Below, one piece after another: positions 1 to 6,883 of a stretch of 62,348 nucleotides of DNA; positions within the stretch are counted from its first letter, which is position 1; every line of letters begins with the position of its first letter. Location: contig JBILLS010000005.1 of the NCBI GenBank assembly GCA_044375955.1, positions 1 through 62,348 on the forward strand. The letters are read 5' to 3'. Position numbers and translations under genes: made by a program. The notes beneath the pieces were generated by a model. It did not search any database. It worked only from the letters and a program-made list of their open reading frames with translations, and was not told the DNA's origin. Source of the stretch: VGCC01 sp044375955. Lineage in GTDB: Bacteria > Actinomycetota > Actinomycetes > S36-B12.

Positions 1-619
1 TCCCTGACCACGCCATCAGGAATCCGGCGGGATCGAACCAGGGCTCGGCCATCCGGGCCATGAGATCGCCGCGGGTCCACGACCCCTGGTCCGGGAGGGC
101 CGCGAACGCCCGAGCATTGACATCGAGCCAGATCTCTTCGTCGATGCCCGGCCGGAATGGTGTGACCGAGACGCCGGGGGGAAACGGTGCATCCGGAAGC
201 GGTGCCCGGAGTGATCGGCGCATCTGCCAGAGCACGCGCAGGGTGTCGAACCCCATGCTCGTGGCGAGAGCGGATGCCGCGTCCCCCTCACTATGCGACC
301 AGAGGCGAAGTCGTCCGTCCGGGGTTTCATCGATGAGTCGTTCGACCAGCATGCGCCCGAGGCCCTGTCTCCGTGACTCGGGTGAGATGACCAGTTCCGC
401 CGAGGATCCTGCAACGGCATCGGTGGTGTCGAGATGGGCGTAGCCGACGACATCACCGCGACCATCGTGGACAAGGAAATGGTGATCGTGATCATCGCCA
501 CCGTGGCGCAGGTGGAGCCACACGTGCTCACTCAACGGTGACACACCGTCGGTGTCCGTGGCGGAGCGGACCAACGCGGTGACGGCGGCTACCTCGGAAG
601 AGTCGAGGTGTTCGCGCAC
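1..619 (-). CDS. mshD: Mycothiol synthase (partial, 3' end beyond window)
   Basis: Catalyses the last mycothiol step, acetylation of the cysteinyl amine of Cys-GlcN-inositol with acetyl-CoA. About 206 codons are present and the C-terminal end lies outside the window. The visible part holds the N-terminal GNAT-like half, including an acetyl-CoA loop (SPESRRQGLGRML), and the start of the second half with the family stretch VNARAFAALPDQGSW followed by RMAEPWFDP. I chose the GTG at 619 because no ATG lies in frame downstream of the preceding regulator stop, 22 nt away. The glnR-mshD order is the one known from mycobacteria. Identity is strong; the exact start is less sure. Confidence 0.88.
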   Translation of the reverse strand, partial: MREHLDSSEVAAVTALVRSATDTDGVSPLSEHVWLHLRHGGDDHDHHFLVHDGRGDVVGYAHLDTTDAVAGSSAELVISPESRRQGLGRMLVERLIDETPDGRLRLWSHSEGDAASALATSMGFDTLRVLWQMRRSLRAPLPDAPFPPGVSVTPFRPGIDEEIWLDVNARAFAALPDQGSWTRGDLMARMAEPWFDPAGFLMAWSG

Positions 620-641
620 CTCGATCCGGGCATTGTTGGCG

Positions 642-1373
642 TTACTGGATGTAGGCGGAATCATCGACGTCGAGCGTTGCGATGGTTGCCGCATCCGGAC
701 GCTCGGGCACGAAGCGATACCCGACGTTACGCACGGTGCCGATGAGTGATTCGTACTCGACTCCGAGTTTGGCGCGTAGGCGTCGCACGTGAACGTCGAC
801 CGTGCGTGTGCCGCCGAAATAGTCGTAACCCCAGACTTCCTGGAGGAGAACCGCTCTCGTGAAAACCCGACCCGGATGCTGTGCAAGGAACTTCAGTAGC
901 TCGAACTCCTTGAATGTGAGATCAAGTGGACGCCCGCGAAGTGTTGCACTGAAAGCACCTTCATCTACGTGCAGATCGCCACTGCGGATCTCTTCAGCAC
1001 CCTCTCCGACGGGCGACCCTGGTGCTGCCGTGCGGGCGACGCTCAGTCGCAAACGTGCTTCCAGTTCGGCGGGAGAGCATGTATCGAGGATGACCTCATC
1101 CAGTCCCCAGTCCCATTGGATTGCGGGGAGGCCACCCTCGGTTGCGATGAGGATCACCGGTTGTGTCACTCCGCCTTGGCGGAGCAGTCGGGTGAAGCTG
1201 CGCACGGAGGGGAGGTCACGGCGGCCGTCCACGAGGAGGGCGTCGGCATCCGGGGTGCTGAGGAGCGCGGTGGGCTCGGCGGCCATCGTGCGGACGTGGT
1301 GGGCCAGCAGAGCCAGAGAGGGAAGCACTTCCGCGCTGGATTCCATGCCGCGCGTGAGCAGGATCAGGCGCAT
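642..1373 (-). CDS. glnR: GlnR-type OmpR-family nitrogen regulator
   Basis: A 243-aa orphan response regulator. Residues 1-115 form a receiver-like domain that keeps Asp49 in the GlnR signature LLVDGRRDLP, but the pocket looks atypical, as in known GlnR proteins that work without phosphorylation. Residues about 145-235 are a winged-helix DNA-binding domain (LTFKEFELLKFL, then TVDVHVRRLRAKLG). GlnR proteins control glutamine synthetase, ammonium transport and nitrate genes. The ATG at 1373 is preceded by a GAGGAGG ribosome site. It is followed by mshD in the same direction and is divergent, by 43 bp, from an alpha/beta hydrolase. No cognate kinase is adjacent. Confidence 0.88.
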   Translation of the reverse strand: MRLILLTRGMESSAEVLPSLALLAHHVRTMAAEPTALLSTPDADALLVDGRRDLPSVRSFTRLLRQGGVTQPVILIATEGGLPAIQWDWGLDEVILDTCSPAELEARLRLSVARTAAPGSPVGEGAEEIRSGDLHVDEGAFSATLRGRPLDLTFKEFELLKFLAQHPGRVFTRAVLLQEVWGYDYFGGTRTVDVHVRRLRAKLGVEYESLIGTVRNVGYRFVPERPDAATIATLDVDDSAYIQ

Positions 1374-1416
1374 GCGGCCTCCTCATCCTGGGTGAAGGCG
1401 TCAGGATAGTGGACAG

Positions 1417-2199
1417 GTGAGGAACAATCCCCCCGTGGTCGAGGTGCACCTGACAACGATCGATGGCGTCCGCATAGGAGCGACCTGGATTCCACGCTCA
1501 CAGGACACCGCCTTCGTTGTCGTCCACGGCTTCACCGGGAGCCGTGGCACCGCGCGAATGTCAGCGATCATCGACGTCCTCCAACGTCATGGATCGGTAT
1601 GCGCGATCGACATGCGCGGCCATGGCACCTCCTCAGGGGCCACCACTCTGGGCATGGACGAGGTGCTCGATGTCGACGCAGCCGTGGAGTTCGTGCGCGG
1701 CCAAGGCGTCGACCGCGTGGTCACGATCGGCTTCTCCATGGGTGGAGCGGTTGTTGTTCGACACGCGGCTGGGGCTGCCGCTGAGCACCACTCTCCCCGG
1801 CACCGCGTGGATGCCATTGCCAGCGTGAGTGCTCCCGCCTTCTGGTTTTATCGCGGTACGCGCATCATGCGCATCGTGCACGCGATCGTTGAGAGTCCCG
1901 TGGGTCGATTGGCCATGCATGCCCGGGGAACGACGATCACCGACCAGCCGTGGCCCACCCCTCCGCCTCTGTCCCCCGAGGGAGCGGCAGCCCTCATCGA
2001 TGTCCCATTCCTCATCGTGCACGGGGATTCCGATCACTACTTCCCCATGGAGCACCCACGCGCGTTGGAGCGCGCCTCGGAGGGGAATCCCCACAGGTCC
2101 GTGCTGATCGTCCCCGGACTCCGACATGCGGAGTCCGGGATTTCGATCGAGTCCGTGGACACGATCGCTCGCTGGGGCCGCGCACCTGTGCGGCGGTAA
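1417..2199 (+). CDS. Alpha/beta hydrolase (serine aminopeptidase S33-like)
   Basis: A 260-aa cytosolic hydrolase. The fold is shown by the oxyanion motif VVVHGFTGS near residue 35, nucleophile elbow GFSMGG (Ser107), an acid residue in HGDSDHYFP (Asp204 or Asp206) and a C-terminal catalytic His237 in GLRHAES. Substrate cannot be inferred; the closest family description is lysophospholipase or peptidase S33-like esterase. GTG at 1417 gives the full N-terminus, and GTG at 1435 is an alternative. It starts a forward run with the tiny ORF, nitrobindin-like gene, Fur regulator and ygfZ. A perfect hairpin (2113-2139) lies in the codons around His237. Confidence 0.75.
   Translation: MRNNPPVVEVHLTTIDGVRIGATWIPRSQDTAFVVVHGFTGSRGTARMSAIIDVLQRHGSVCAIDMRGHGTSSGATTLGMDEVLDVDAAVEFVRGQGVDRVVTIGFSMGGAVVVRHAAGAAAEHHSPRHRVDAIASVSAPAFWFYRGTRIMRIVHAIVESPVGRLAMHARGTTITDQPWPTPPPLSPEGAAALIDVPFLIVHGDSDHYFPMEHPRALERASEGNPHRSVLIVPGLRHAESGISIESVDTIARWGRAPVRR
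2113..2139 (+). repeat. Perfect 11-bp intragenic hairpin
   Basis: CCCGGACTCCG is followed by the loop ACATG and the exact reverse complement CGGAGTCCGGG. It lies inside the alpha/beta hydrolase coding sequence, over the codons of the catalytic histidine. There is no T-tract after it, so a rho-independent terminator is unlikely. Confidence 0.6.
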
Positions 2200-2208
2200 T
2201 GTTGCGAC

Positions 2209-2307
2209 GTGCTTGAAGTGTTCACCACCGGGCTTCTCATCGTGGCGATCGCTGCTGTCGCCTGGTTCGCCTTCACCGTGGTCCTCGCGCGCTTCAAGGG
2301 CGAGTGA
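2209..2307 (+). CDS. Tiny single-pass membrane protein (32 aa)
   Basis: A short ORF filling the gap between the hydrolase and the nitrobindin-like gene. It encodes 32 residues: a short N-terminus (MLEVF), one hydrophobic helix at about 8-27 (GLLIVAIAAVAWFAF), and a basic tail ARFKGE. The GTG start at 2209 lies 9 nt after the hydrolase stop, and its TGA overlaps the GTG proposed for the next gene by 4 nt, so translational coupling is likely. Codons are GC-rich at the third position. I do not recognise a family. Support rests on position, overlap and membrane-like composition only. Confidence 0.5.
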   Translation: MLEVFTTGLLIVAIAAVAWFAFTVVLARFKGE

Positions 2308-2843
2308 TCGTGATGGCTTCCGTCGACCTCCCGGAACCGATCCTTCCGCTGTCCTGGTTGATCGGAACGTGGGTGGGAGTCGGAACGGGTCACTACCCCA
2401 CCATCGAGGATTTCCGATTCGGCCAGGAGGTCGCCTTCCAGTGTGACGGTCGCCCATTCCTCAGCTACTTCTCGCGCAGTTGGTTGCTCGATGACGAGGG
2501 AAATCGCGTTCGCCCACTGGGCACGGAGTCAGGATTCTGGCGCCCGCAACCCGACAAGCGCGTCGAGGTGACACTTGCGCACCCCACCGGCTACGCCGAG
2601 ATCTATCTTGGATCCGTAGAGATCACCGGTATCGAGAACGCGGTGATCACGGGTGCACGCGCCAATCTGCGCACCGATGTGGTGGCACGCACGGATACGG
2701 CGAAGGACTACAGCGCGGGCGAGCGGCTCTACGGGCTCGTCAATGGTCGCCTCATGTGGACCTATGACATGGCGGCCATGGGCCAGCCGATGACGAATCA
2801 CCTTGCCGCAACGCTGCTGCCCGCCGGGGGATCCGATGAGTGA
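2304..2843 (+). CDS. Nitrobindin-like heme-binding beta-barrel protein
   Basis: A 179-aa protein of the FABP-like nitrobindin family, a beta-barrel that binds ferric heme and reacts with NO or peroxynitrite in characterised members. The diagnostic N-terminal motif WLIGTWVGVGTG is present, followed by a typical barrel pattern (EVAFQCDG, SGFWRP, EITGIENAVI) and the C-terminal TYDMAAM stretch. GTG at 2304 overlaps the preceding stop; ATG at 2313 is an alternative start. The gene overlaps the Fur-family regulator by 8 nt, so the two are probably co-translated. The combination of a heme-barrel protein with a metal or redox regulator and YgfZ suggests a link to iron or oxidative stress, which is inference. 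Confidence 0.82.
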   Translation: MIVMASVDLPEPILPLSWLIGTWVGVGTGHYPTIEDFRFGQEVAFQCDGRPFLSYFSRSWLLDDEGNRVRPLGTESGFWRPQPDKRVEVTLAHPTGYAEIYLGSVEITGIENAVITGARANLRTDVVARTDTAKDYSAGERLYGLVNGRLMWTYDMAAMGQPMTNHLAATLLPAGGSDE

Positions 2844-3282
2844 CGACTGGGAGGCACGCCTCCGCGAGCGCGGATACCGCGTCACACCGCAACGTCAACT
2901 CGTGCTCGAGGCGGTCGATCGTCTCCGGCATGCGACGCCGGAGGAGATCCTGCTCGAGGTCCAGTCCACGGCCAGCGGGGTGAATCTCTCAACGGTCTAT
3001 CGCACCCTGGAGGTGCTGGAAGCGGTCGGTTTGGTCACCCATGCCCACATCGGCCATGGCGCACCGACGTACCACGCTGTCGACGAGCACGTGCATATCC
3101 ACCTTGTCTGCGACATGTGCGGTTCGGTGAGCAGCATCCCGGCTGCGGTCGCGGATCCATTCATCGGTGAACTCGATTCCTCCTATGGTTTCTCGACCGA
3201 CATCTCGCACGTGTCGATCCATGGGCGCTGCCTGTCCTGTCGCGATCGAATGCCGGAGGACATAGAAGAGGACCCCTTGTGA
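2836..3282 (+). CDS. Fur-family metal-dependent repressor
   Basis: A 148-aa Fur superfamily regulator. The N-terminal winged helix (RERGYRVTPQRQLVLEAV, then VNLSTVYRTLEVLE as recognition helix) is followed by a dimerisation and metal-binding half. Visible ligands are the HVHIH cluster and two structural-zinc pairs, CDMCG and CLSC. Such proteins repress uptake or defence genes when loaded with Fe, Zn or Mn; the metal cannot be assigned, though retention of both CxxC pairs fits a Zur/FurB-like protein. ATG at 2836 overlaps the nitrobindin-like gene by 8 nt, and the stop overlaps the start of ygfZ by 4 nt. Confidence 0.88.
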   Translation: MSDDWEARLRERGYRVTPQRQLVLEAVDRLRHATPEEILLEVQSTASGVNLSTVYRTLEVLEAVGLVTHAHIGHGAPTYHAVDEHVHIHLVCDMCGSVSSIPAAVADPFIGELDSSYGFSTDISHVSIHGRCLSCRDRMPEDIEEDPL

Positions 3283-4298
3283 CACGTGGTGTTCCGGCCC
3301 CGGCCGGGGACATCGACGAGGGGGTGGCCTGGCACTACGGCGACCCGCATGCGGAGCAGCGACTTCTGGTGTCAGGGCGTGGAGTAGTCGACCTCTCCCA
3401 CTTCGACGTCGTGACGGTGTCGGGACCGGATCGACTCACCTGGCTGCACGCCCTGACCACGCAGCACCTGGAGCAGCTCACCGCGGGTTCGAGCGCCCTC
3501 GCCCTGATCCTCAGTCCGCACGGTCATGTGGAGTATGAACTCCACCTCGTCGACGATGGAGTCACCACTTGGATCATCACGCAACCCGGCACCGCCTCCG
3601 CGCTCGTGACATATCTGGAATCGATGAAGTTCATGACTCGAGTGGAGATCACCGCTCGCAGCAGTGAGTACGCCGTCGTCTGGGAGCCGACGACGGATAC
3701 CGACCCCGAGTTCCCCACCTGGGTGGTACCCGCGGACTTCGCTGGAACAGGTCGGGTCGATGCGGGCAGTGATCGCGGCGGAACCGCCGATAAGTACGTG
3801 CCGCATCGACCGCACGCGTTCCCGGGGAGGGAAGTGATCCTGCCGCGCGCGGTGCTGGAAAAGCGACTCTCCGGAGAACGGGCAGGCACCTGGTCATGGA
3901 ATGCGCTGCGTGTCGCCGCTGCGGTACCCCGACTCGGATCCGAGACCGACCACCGCACGCTTCCTCATGAAGTGGGATGGATTGGTCCGGGTGTGCATCT
4001 CGCGAAGGGGTGTTACCGCGGGCAGGAGGCGGTCGCACGCGTGCACAACATGGGGCGCCCACCGCGACGACTCGCGCTCGCGCATCTCGACGGTAGCGAG
4101 GAAGTACTCCCCGTTCACGGGGATCCGGTGTTCCTCGGCGGTAGCGAGGTCGGCTGGGTCGGCACCGCGGCTCGGCACTACGAACTGGGTCCGATCGCGA
4201 CCGTGGTCGTGAAGCGAAGCGTCCCCGAGAACTCGACCATCACGATTCGCCATGCCGATTCGGAGGTCGCGGGTTCACTCGAGACCGTCGTGGTCTAG
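3279..4298 (+). CDS. ygfZ: YgfZ folate-binding Fe-S cluster repair protein
   Basis: A 339-aa protein of the GcvT-like YgfZ/IBA57 family, which uses tetrahydrofolate and supports assembly or repair of certain Fe-S enzymes. The family-defining KGCYRGQE motif is intact, with its cysteine at residue 245. The N-terminal half carries the GcvT fold (VVDLSHFDVVTVSGPDR, LTTQHLEQL), and the C-terminal barrel follows the signature. GTG at 3279 overlaps the Fur-family stop. The 3' end overlaps dtd by 4 nt on the opposite strand. Grouping with a Fur regulator and heme-barrel protein fits an iron and oxidative-damage theme. Confidence 0.9.
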   Translation: MTRGVPAPAGDIDEGVAWHYGDPHAEQRLLVSGRGVVDLSHFDVVTVSGPDRLTWLHALTTQHLEQLTAGSSALALILSPHGHVEYELHLVDDGVTTWIITQPGTASALVTYLESMKFMTRVEITARSSEYAVVWEPTTDTDPEFPTWVVPADFAGTGRVDAGSDRGGTADKYVPHRPHAFPGREVILPRAVLEKRLSGERAGTWSWNALRVAAAVPRLGSETDHRTLPHEVGWIGPGVHLAKGCYRGQEAVARVHNMGRPPRRLALAHLDGSEEVLPVHGDPVFLGGSEVGWVGTAARHYELGPIATVVVKRSVPENSTITIRHADSEVAGSLETVVV

Positions 4299-4774
4299 TC
4301 GTCGCTGTCGATCAGCAACGTCATCGGTCCATCGTTGGTGAACTGCACCTGCATATCCGCACCGAAGCGACCAGTGCCCACGGGTGCACCCTCAGCGCGG
4401 AGTGCAGCGGTGAAGGCCTCCACCAGTGGCTCCGCGATCGGTCCCGGTGCAGCCGCCTCCCAGGTGGGTCGCCGCCCCTTCCGAGTGCTGCCGTAGAGGG
4501 TGAACTGGCTGATCGCGAGCACCGGGAGTCCGCCATCGCGGGCCGAGACCTCACGCCCGGACTCAGGAGGCACCGCCGCGCCGGCCTCCACGAGGTGGGT
4601 GTGGTCGAAGATCCGCAGTCCGTAGACCCGGGTCGCCAGGGCCGCCGCCACCTCCGGGGTGTCGGTGTGGGTGACGCCGACCAGGACGACGAGACCCGGT
4701 CCCTCGAACGACCCCACGACCTCGCCGCCCACCGTGACCGAGGCGTCCCTGGCGCGCTGCACCACCACCCGCAT
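4295..4774 (-). CDS. dtd: D-aminoacyl-tRNA deacylase
   Basis: A 159-aa DTD that hydrolyses D-aminoacyl-tRNAs (and Gly-tRNA-Ala in many species), a chiral proofreading step. The N-terminus MRVVVQRARDASVTV is typical. Both active-site motifs are present: SQFTLYG in the middle and the C-terminal TNDGPMT, the equivalent of the usual NxGPVT element. Length matches the family norm of about 145-160 aa. It is convergent with ygfZ and divergent from the XRE regulator, with 82 bp between them carrying a palindrome. Confidence 0.94.
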   Translation of the reverse strand: MRVVVQRARDASVTVGGEVVGSFEGPGLVVLVGVTHTDTPEVAAALATRVYGLRIFDHTHLVEAGAAVPPESGREVSARDGGLPVLAISQFTLYGSTRKGRRPTWEAAAPGPIAEPLVEAFTAALRAEGAPVGTGRFGADMQVQFTNDGPMTLLIDSDD

Positions 4775-4821
4775 GGCCCTAGCCTCGCACGCCCATCGCT
4801 AACTCACGCAAGCGCTTCCGT

Positions 4822-4833
4822 TTGCAATTGCAA
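4822..4833. promoter_or_regulatory. Candidate palindromic operator upstream of XRE gene
   Basis: A perfect 12-bp palindrome, TTGCAATTGCAA, stands 24 bp before the XRE start in the dtd/XRE divergent gap. It is AT-rich against a GC-rich background, and a second palindrome, AAGCGCTT (4810-4817), lies just upstream. This is a plausible autoregulatory site for the adjacent HTH protein. No -35 or -10 could be fixed with certainty. Confidence 0.45.
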
Positions 4834-4856
4834 GCACCCTGTGGCACCCTGGGGGT

Positions 4857-5243
4857 ATGGCACGACTCGACGTCGGATCCCTCGGCGACTTCATCCGCGA
4901 GCAGCGGGACCAGGCCCAGATGTCCCTGCGGCAGCTGGCGAAGGCCGCGGAGATCTCCAACCCCTACCTCAGCCAGGTCGAGCGCGGCTTGCGCAAGCCG
5001 AGTGCGGAGATCCTCAACCGGATCGCCCAGGGGTTGCGCATCTCCGCGGAGACCCTGTACGTGCACGCAGGAATCCTCGATGAGCGCGCCGGGGACGCCG
5101 CCGTCACCACCGCGATCGCCGCGGACACGACGTTGACCGAGCGGCAGCGCACCACGCTGCTGCAGATCTACGCGGCCTTCCAGGCCGAGAACACCACCAA
5201 CCGTGGCGCAGAGGATTCTGCGTCGCCCGCAAAGGAGCACTGA
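4857..5243 (+). CDS. XRE-family transcriptional regulator
   Basis: A 128-aa DNA-binding protein with a Cro/C1-type helix-turn-helix at about residues 9-65 (FIREQRDQAQMSLRQLAKAA, ISNPYLSQVERG). A conserved YVHAGIL segment and an alpha-helical tail follow, the arrangement of the single-HTH regulators found upstream of the HbhA locus in mycobacteria (Rv0474-like). The ATG at 4857 is the only good start and places the HTH at the usual offset. Two nucleotides after its stop a small 71-aa gene begins, then a DUF2516 protein, reproducing a conserved actinobacterial order. Target genes are unknown; the palindrome at 4822-4833 may be its own operator. Confidence 0.85.
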   Translation: MARLDVGSLGDFIREQRDQAQMSLRQLAKAAEISNPYLSQVERGLRKPSAEILNRIAQGLRISAETLYVHAGILDERAGDAAVTTAIAADTTLTERQRTTLLQIYAAFQAENTTNRGAEDSASPAKEH

Positions 5244-5244
5244 A

Positions 5245-5460
5245 GTGACGCAGTACCTCAACCCCACGTTCGTCATCGGAACCGCCAAGGATGTTGCCAG
5301 CGCTGCTGCCGGTGTCGTGGCCAAGGTCCCCACCAAGCAGATCACTCTGTCTGTCCCGGACCTTGCCCTGCCGAACGTCGACGTGCGTGCGCTAGCCACC
5401 ACTACCCGCGAGAACCTCGGCAAGACGGTCGTTCTGGTTCGCGAGGCCGTCGGGATTTGA
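5245..5460 (+). CDS. Small protein in HbhA-like position (71 aa)
   Basis: A short protein starting with GTG at 5245, well placed behind AAAGGAG and one base after the XRE stop codon. It has a mildly hydrophobic N-terminal half rich in Ala and Val (residues 8-25), a middle with PDLALPNVDV, and a helical C-terminus with LGKTVVLVREAVG. It occupies the slot taken by HbhA in mycobacteria but is far shorter and lacks the Lys/Ala/Pro-rich heparin-binding tail, so that name should not be transferred. The function is unknown; position between a regulator and a membrane protein suggests an envelope-associated role. Confidence 0.7.
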   Translation: MTQYLNPTFVIGTAKDVASAAAGVVAKVPTKQITLSVPDLALPNVDVRALATTTRENLGKTVVLVREAVGI

Positions 5461-5490
5461 CGGATTCGGGGAACCCGTTAGCGTGGAAGC

Positions 5491-5772
5491 ATGTTCGATG
5501 CCGTCCAGAATCTCGTGGTCCTCGTTCTCTGGGTTCTCTTCCTGGTAGTCAAGGGCTACGCCTTCGTTGACTGCATCCGACGCCCCACCGCCGCGTTCCC
5601 GGCGGTGGGGCGTCAGTCCAAGATCCTCTGGATGATTCTCACCGGCGTTGCGCTACTCACCGGGCTACTCCCTGGCATGACTCTCAACATCATCGGGATC
5701 GCCGGTCTCGTGGCCTCGCTGATCTACCTCTTCGACGTTCGACCCAAGATCCGAGAGATCACCGGTCGCTAG
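5491..5772 (+). CDS. DUF2516 small membrane protein
   Basis: A 93-aa protein of the actinobacterial DUF2516 family. An N-terminal transmembrane helix (about residues 7-27, VVLVLWVLFLVVKGYAF) is followed by a cytoplasmic arginine-rich stretch (DCIRRPTAAFPAVGRQSK), a second helix near 46-78 and the family ending YLFDVRPKIREI. The function is unknown. The order XRE gene, small gene, DUF2516 is conserved in mycobacteria (Rv0474-Rv0476). The gene overlaps the convergent LtrA gene by 14 nt. Its cytoplasmic-loop codons form a perfect 15-bp hairpin, listed separately. Confidence 0.8.
   Translation: MFDAVQNLVVLVLWVLFLVVKGYAFVDCIRRPTAAFPAVGRQSKILWMILTGVALLTGLLPGMTLNIIGIAGLVASLIYLFDVRPKIREITGR
5579..5614 (+). 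repeat. Perfect 15-bp intragenic hairpin
   Basis: GACGCCCCACCGCCG, loop CGTTCC, then the exact reverse complement CGGCGGTGGGGCGTC. The stem is almost entirely G-C and lies within the DUF2516 coding sequence, at the codons of the loop between its two membrane helices. There is no T-tract, so it is not a standard terminator. It may affect translation speed, mRNA stability or 3'-end formation. Confidence 0.7.
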
Positions 5773-6883
5773 ACGACCTTCTCTCGAGACGCACCGCACC
5801 CGTACTGAGGATTACGCTCACGAGCAGCACCACCCCGACAACGATCGCCATCACTCGCTCGTTGAGCTCCGTGAAGGTCTGGGACAGGACTCCGATCGCG
5901 GCGAGCACCACCGTCACTCCACCCAGAATCCCGGCCACACGTGGCGACCAAGGCCGCAGCGACAGTGCGATCACGGTGAATCCGAGGTACGTCAACACGA
6001 GGGAGTACGTGAGCTCGGTGCCGTAAAGGCTGTCGAGGATCGCTCCCTCCTTGGACACGGCAACCGAAGACAGGCTCAAACTCGCCGTTCCAATTCCAAG
6101 GAGCGCAATCGCGTGACCCAGGAGATAGAGCAGGAGCAAACGTGCTCCCGTCGGCGTGCCGCGGTTCCACAGCACGTCGAAGTACTGAGCCCAGGTCAAG
6201 CCCAACAGGAACACCACGAGGACGATGCCGAGGACGTTCGGCCTTCCACCGAGCTGGAATCCAATGGCGATCTCCAGGAAGGACTCGCCGATGACGATGA
6301 GCAGGAGCTGTGCGAGTCGCTCGCCGAGATGCTCGCGATCGACCGGCATCTGGCGGTCCATACGAGGAAGGAAGAACAGGAAGTACCCGACCAGGATGAC
6401 CAGGAAGGCGAAAGCCATCGCAAAGATATTGAACGACTCCGGGGTGAATGCGTTGACGCCGATGATGAGTGCCGCGATGAATGCACCCCATCCCGCATAC
6501 CGCTGTAGCTCTGCGGGTGTTCCGACCTCGCGTGCCACGGTGCGGGCCAGAAATCCCAGAGTGAGAAGTATGAGGGCGAGGAAGAAGAGGCCGAGGTTGT
6601 CGTCGACACTGCTCGTCTGCACAGCAATGAAGACAGTGATGATCAAAGCGCCCATCTGAGCGAAAACGAGGAAGCGCACCCAGGTGGATTGGTCTCGGAG
6701 GCGATTGAGTGCGAGCGTTGTCATGAGCCAGATGCTGAAGAGGAGCAGGACGACGAAGCTCAGCCACCATTGATTCTCCACGGCGAAGTCCTGCTTCATC
6801 GCCATGAAGATGATGAGCGTGCAGGCCGCGAAGATGAGGTCGTAGAAGAGTTCGAGCCACCCGGCCTTGCTCTGGCTACTCAT
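5759..6883 (-). CDS. LtrA-family integral membrane protein
   Basis: A 374-aa polytopic membrane protein of the low-temperature-requirement A family. The diagnostic N-terminus GWLELFYDLIFAA matches the ELFFDL signature, and the rest is a run of about ten to twelve hydrophobic helices, with short charged loops such as RMDRQMPVDREHLGERL before the conserved LIVIGESF helix. The biochemical role of LtrA proteins is not established; the name derives from a cold-sensitive Listeria mutant. The ATG directly abuts the alaX stop codon, so it is probably transcribed with alaX and the phosphoglycerate mutase. It overlaps the convergent DUF2516 gene by 14 nt. Confidence 0.87.
   Translation of the reverse strand: MSSQSKAGWLELFYDLIFAACTLIIFMAMKQDFAVENQWWLSFVVLLLFSIWLMTTLALNRLRDQSTWVRFLVFAQMGALIITVFIAVQTSSVDDNLGLFFLALILLTLGFLARTVAREVGTPAELQRYAGWGAFIAALIIGVNAFTPESFNIFAMAFAFLVILVGYFLFFLPRMDRQMPVDREHLGERLAQLLLIVIGESFLEIAIGFQLGGRPNVLGIVLVVFLLGLTWAQYFDVLWNRGTPTGARLLLLYLLGHAIALLGIGTASLSLSSVAVSKEGAILDSLYGTELTYSLVLTYLGFTVIALSLRPWSPRVAGILGGVTVVLAAIGVLSQTFTELNERVMAIVVGVVLLVSVILSTGAVRLERRSSSDR

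Noticed and set aside
5245..5460. Calling the 71-aa gene HbhA.
   Set aside because: It sits in the hbhA position but is a third of the length and lacks the Lys/Pro/Ala-rich heparin-binding tail.
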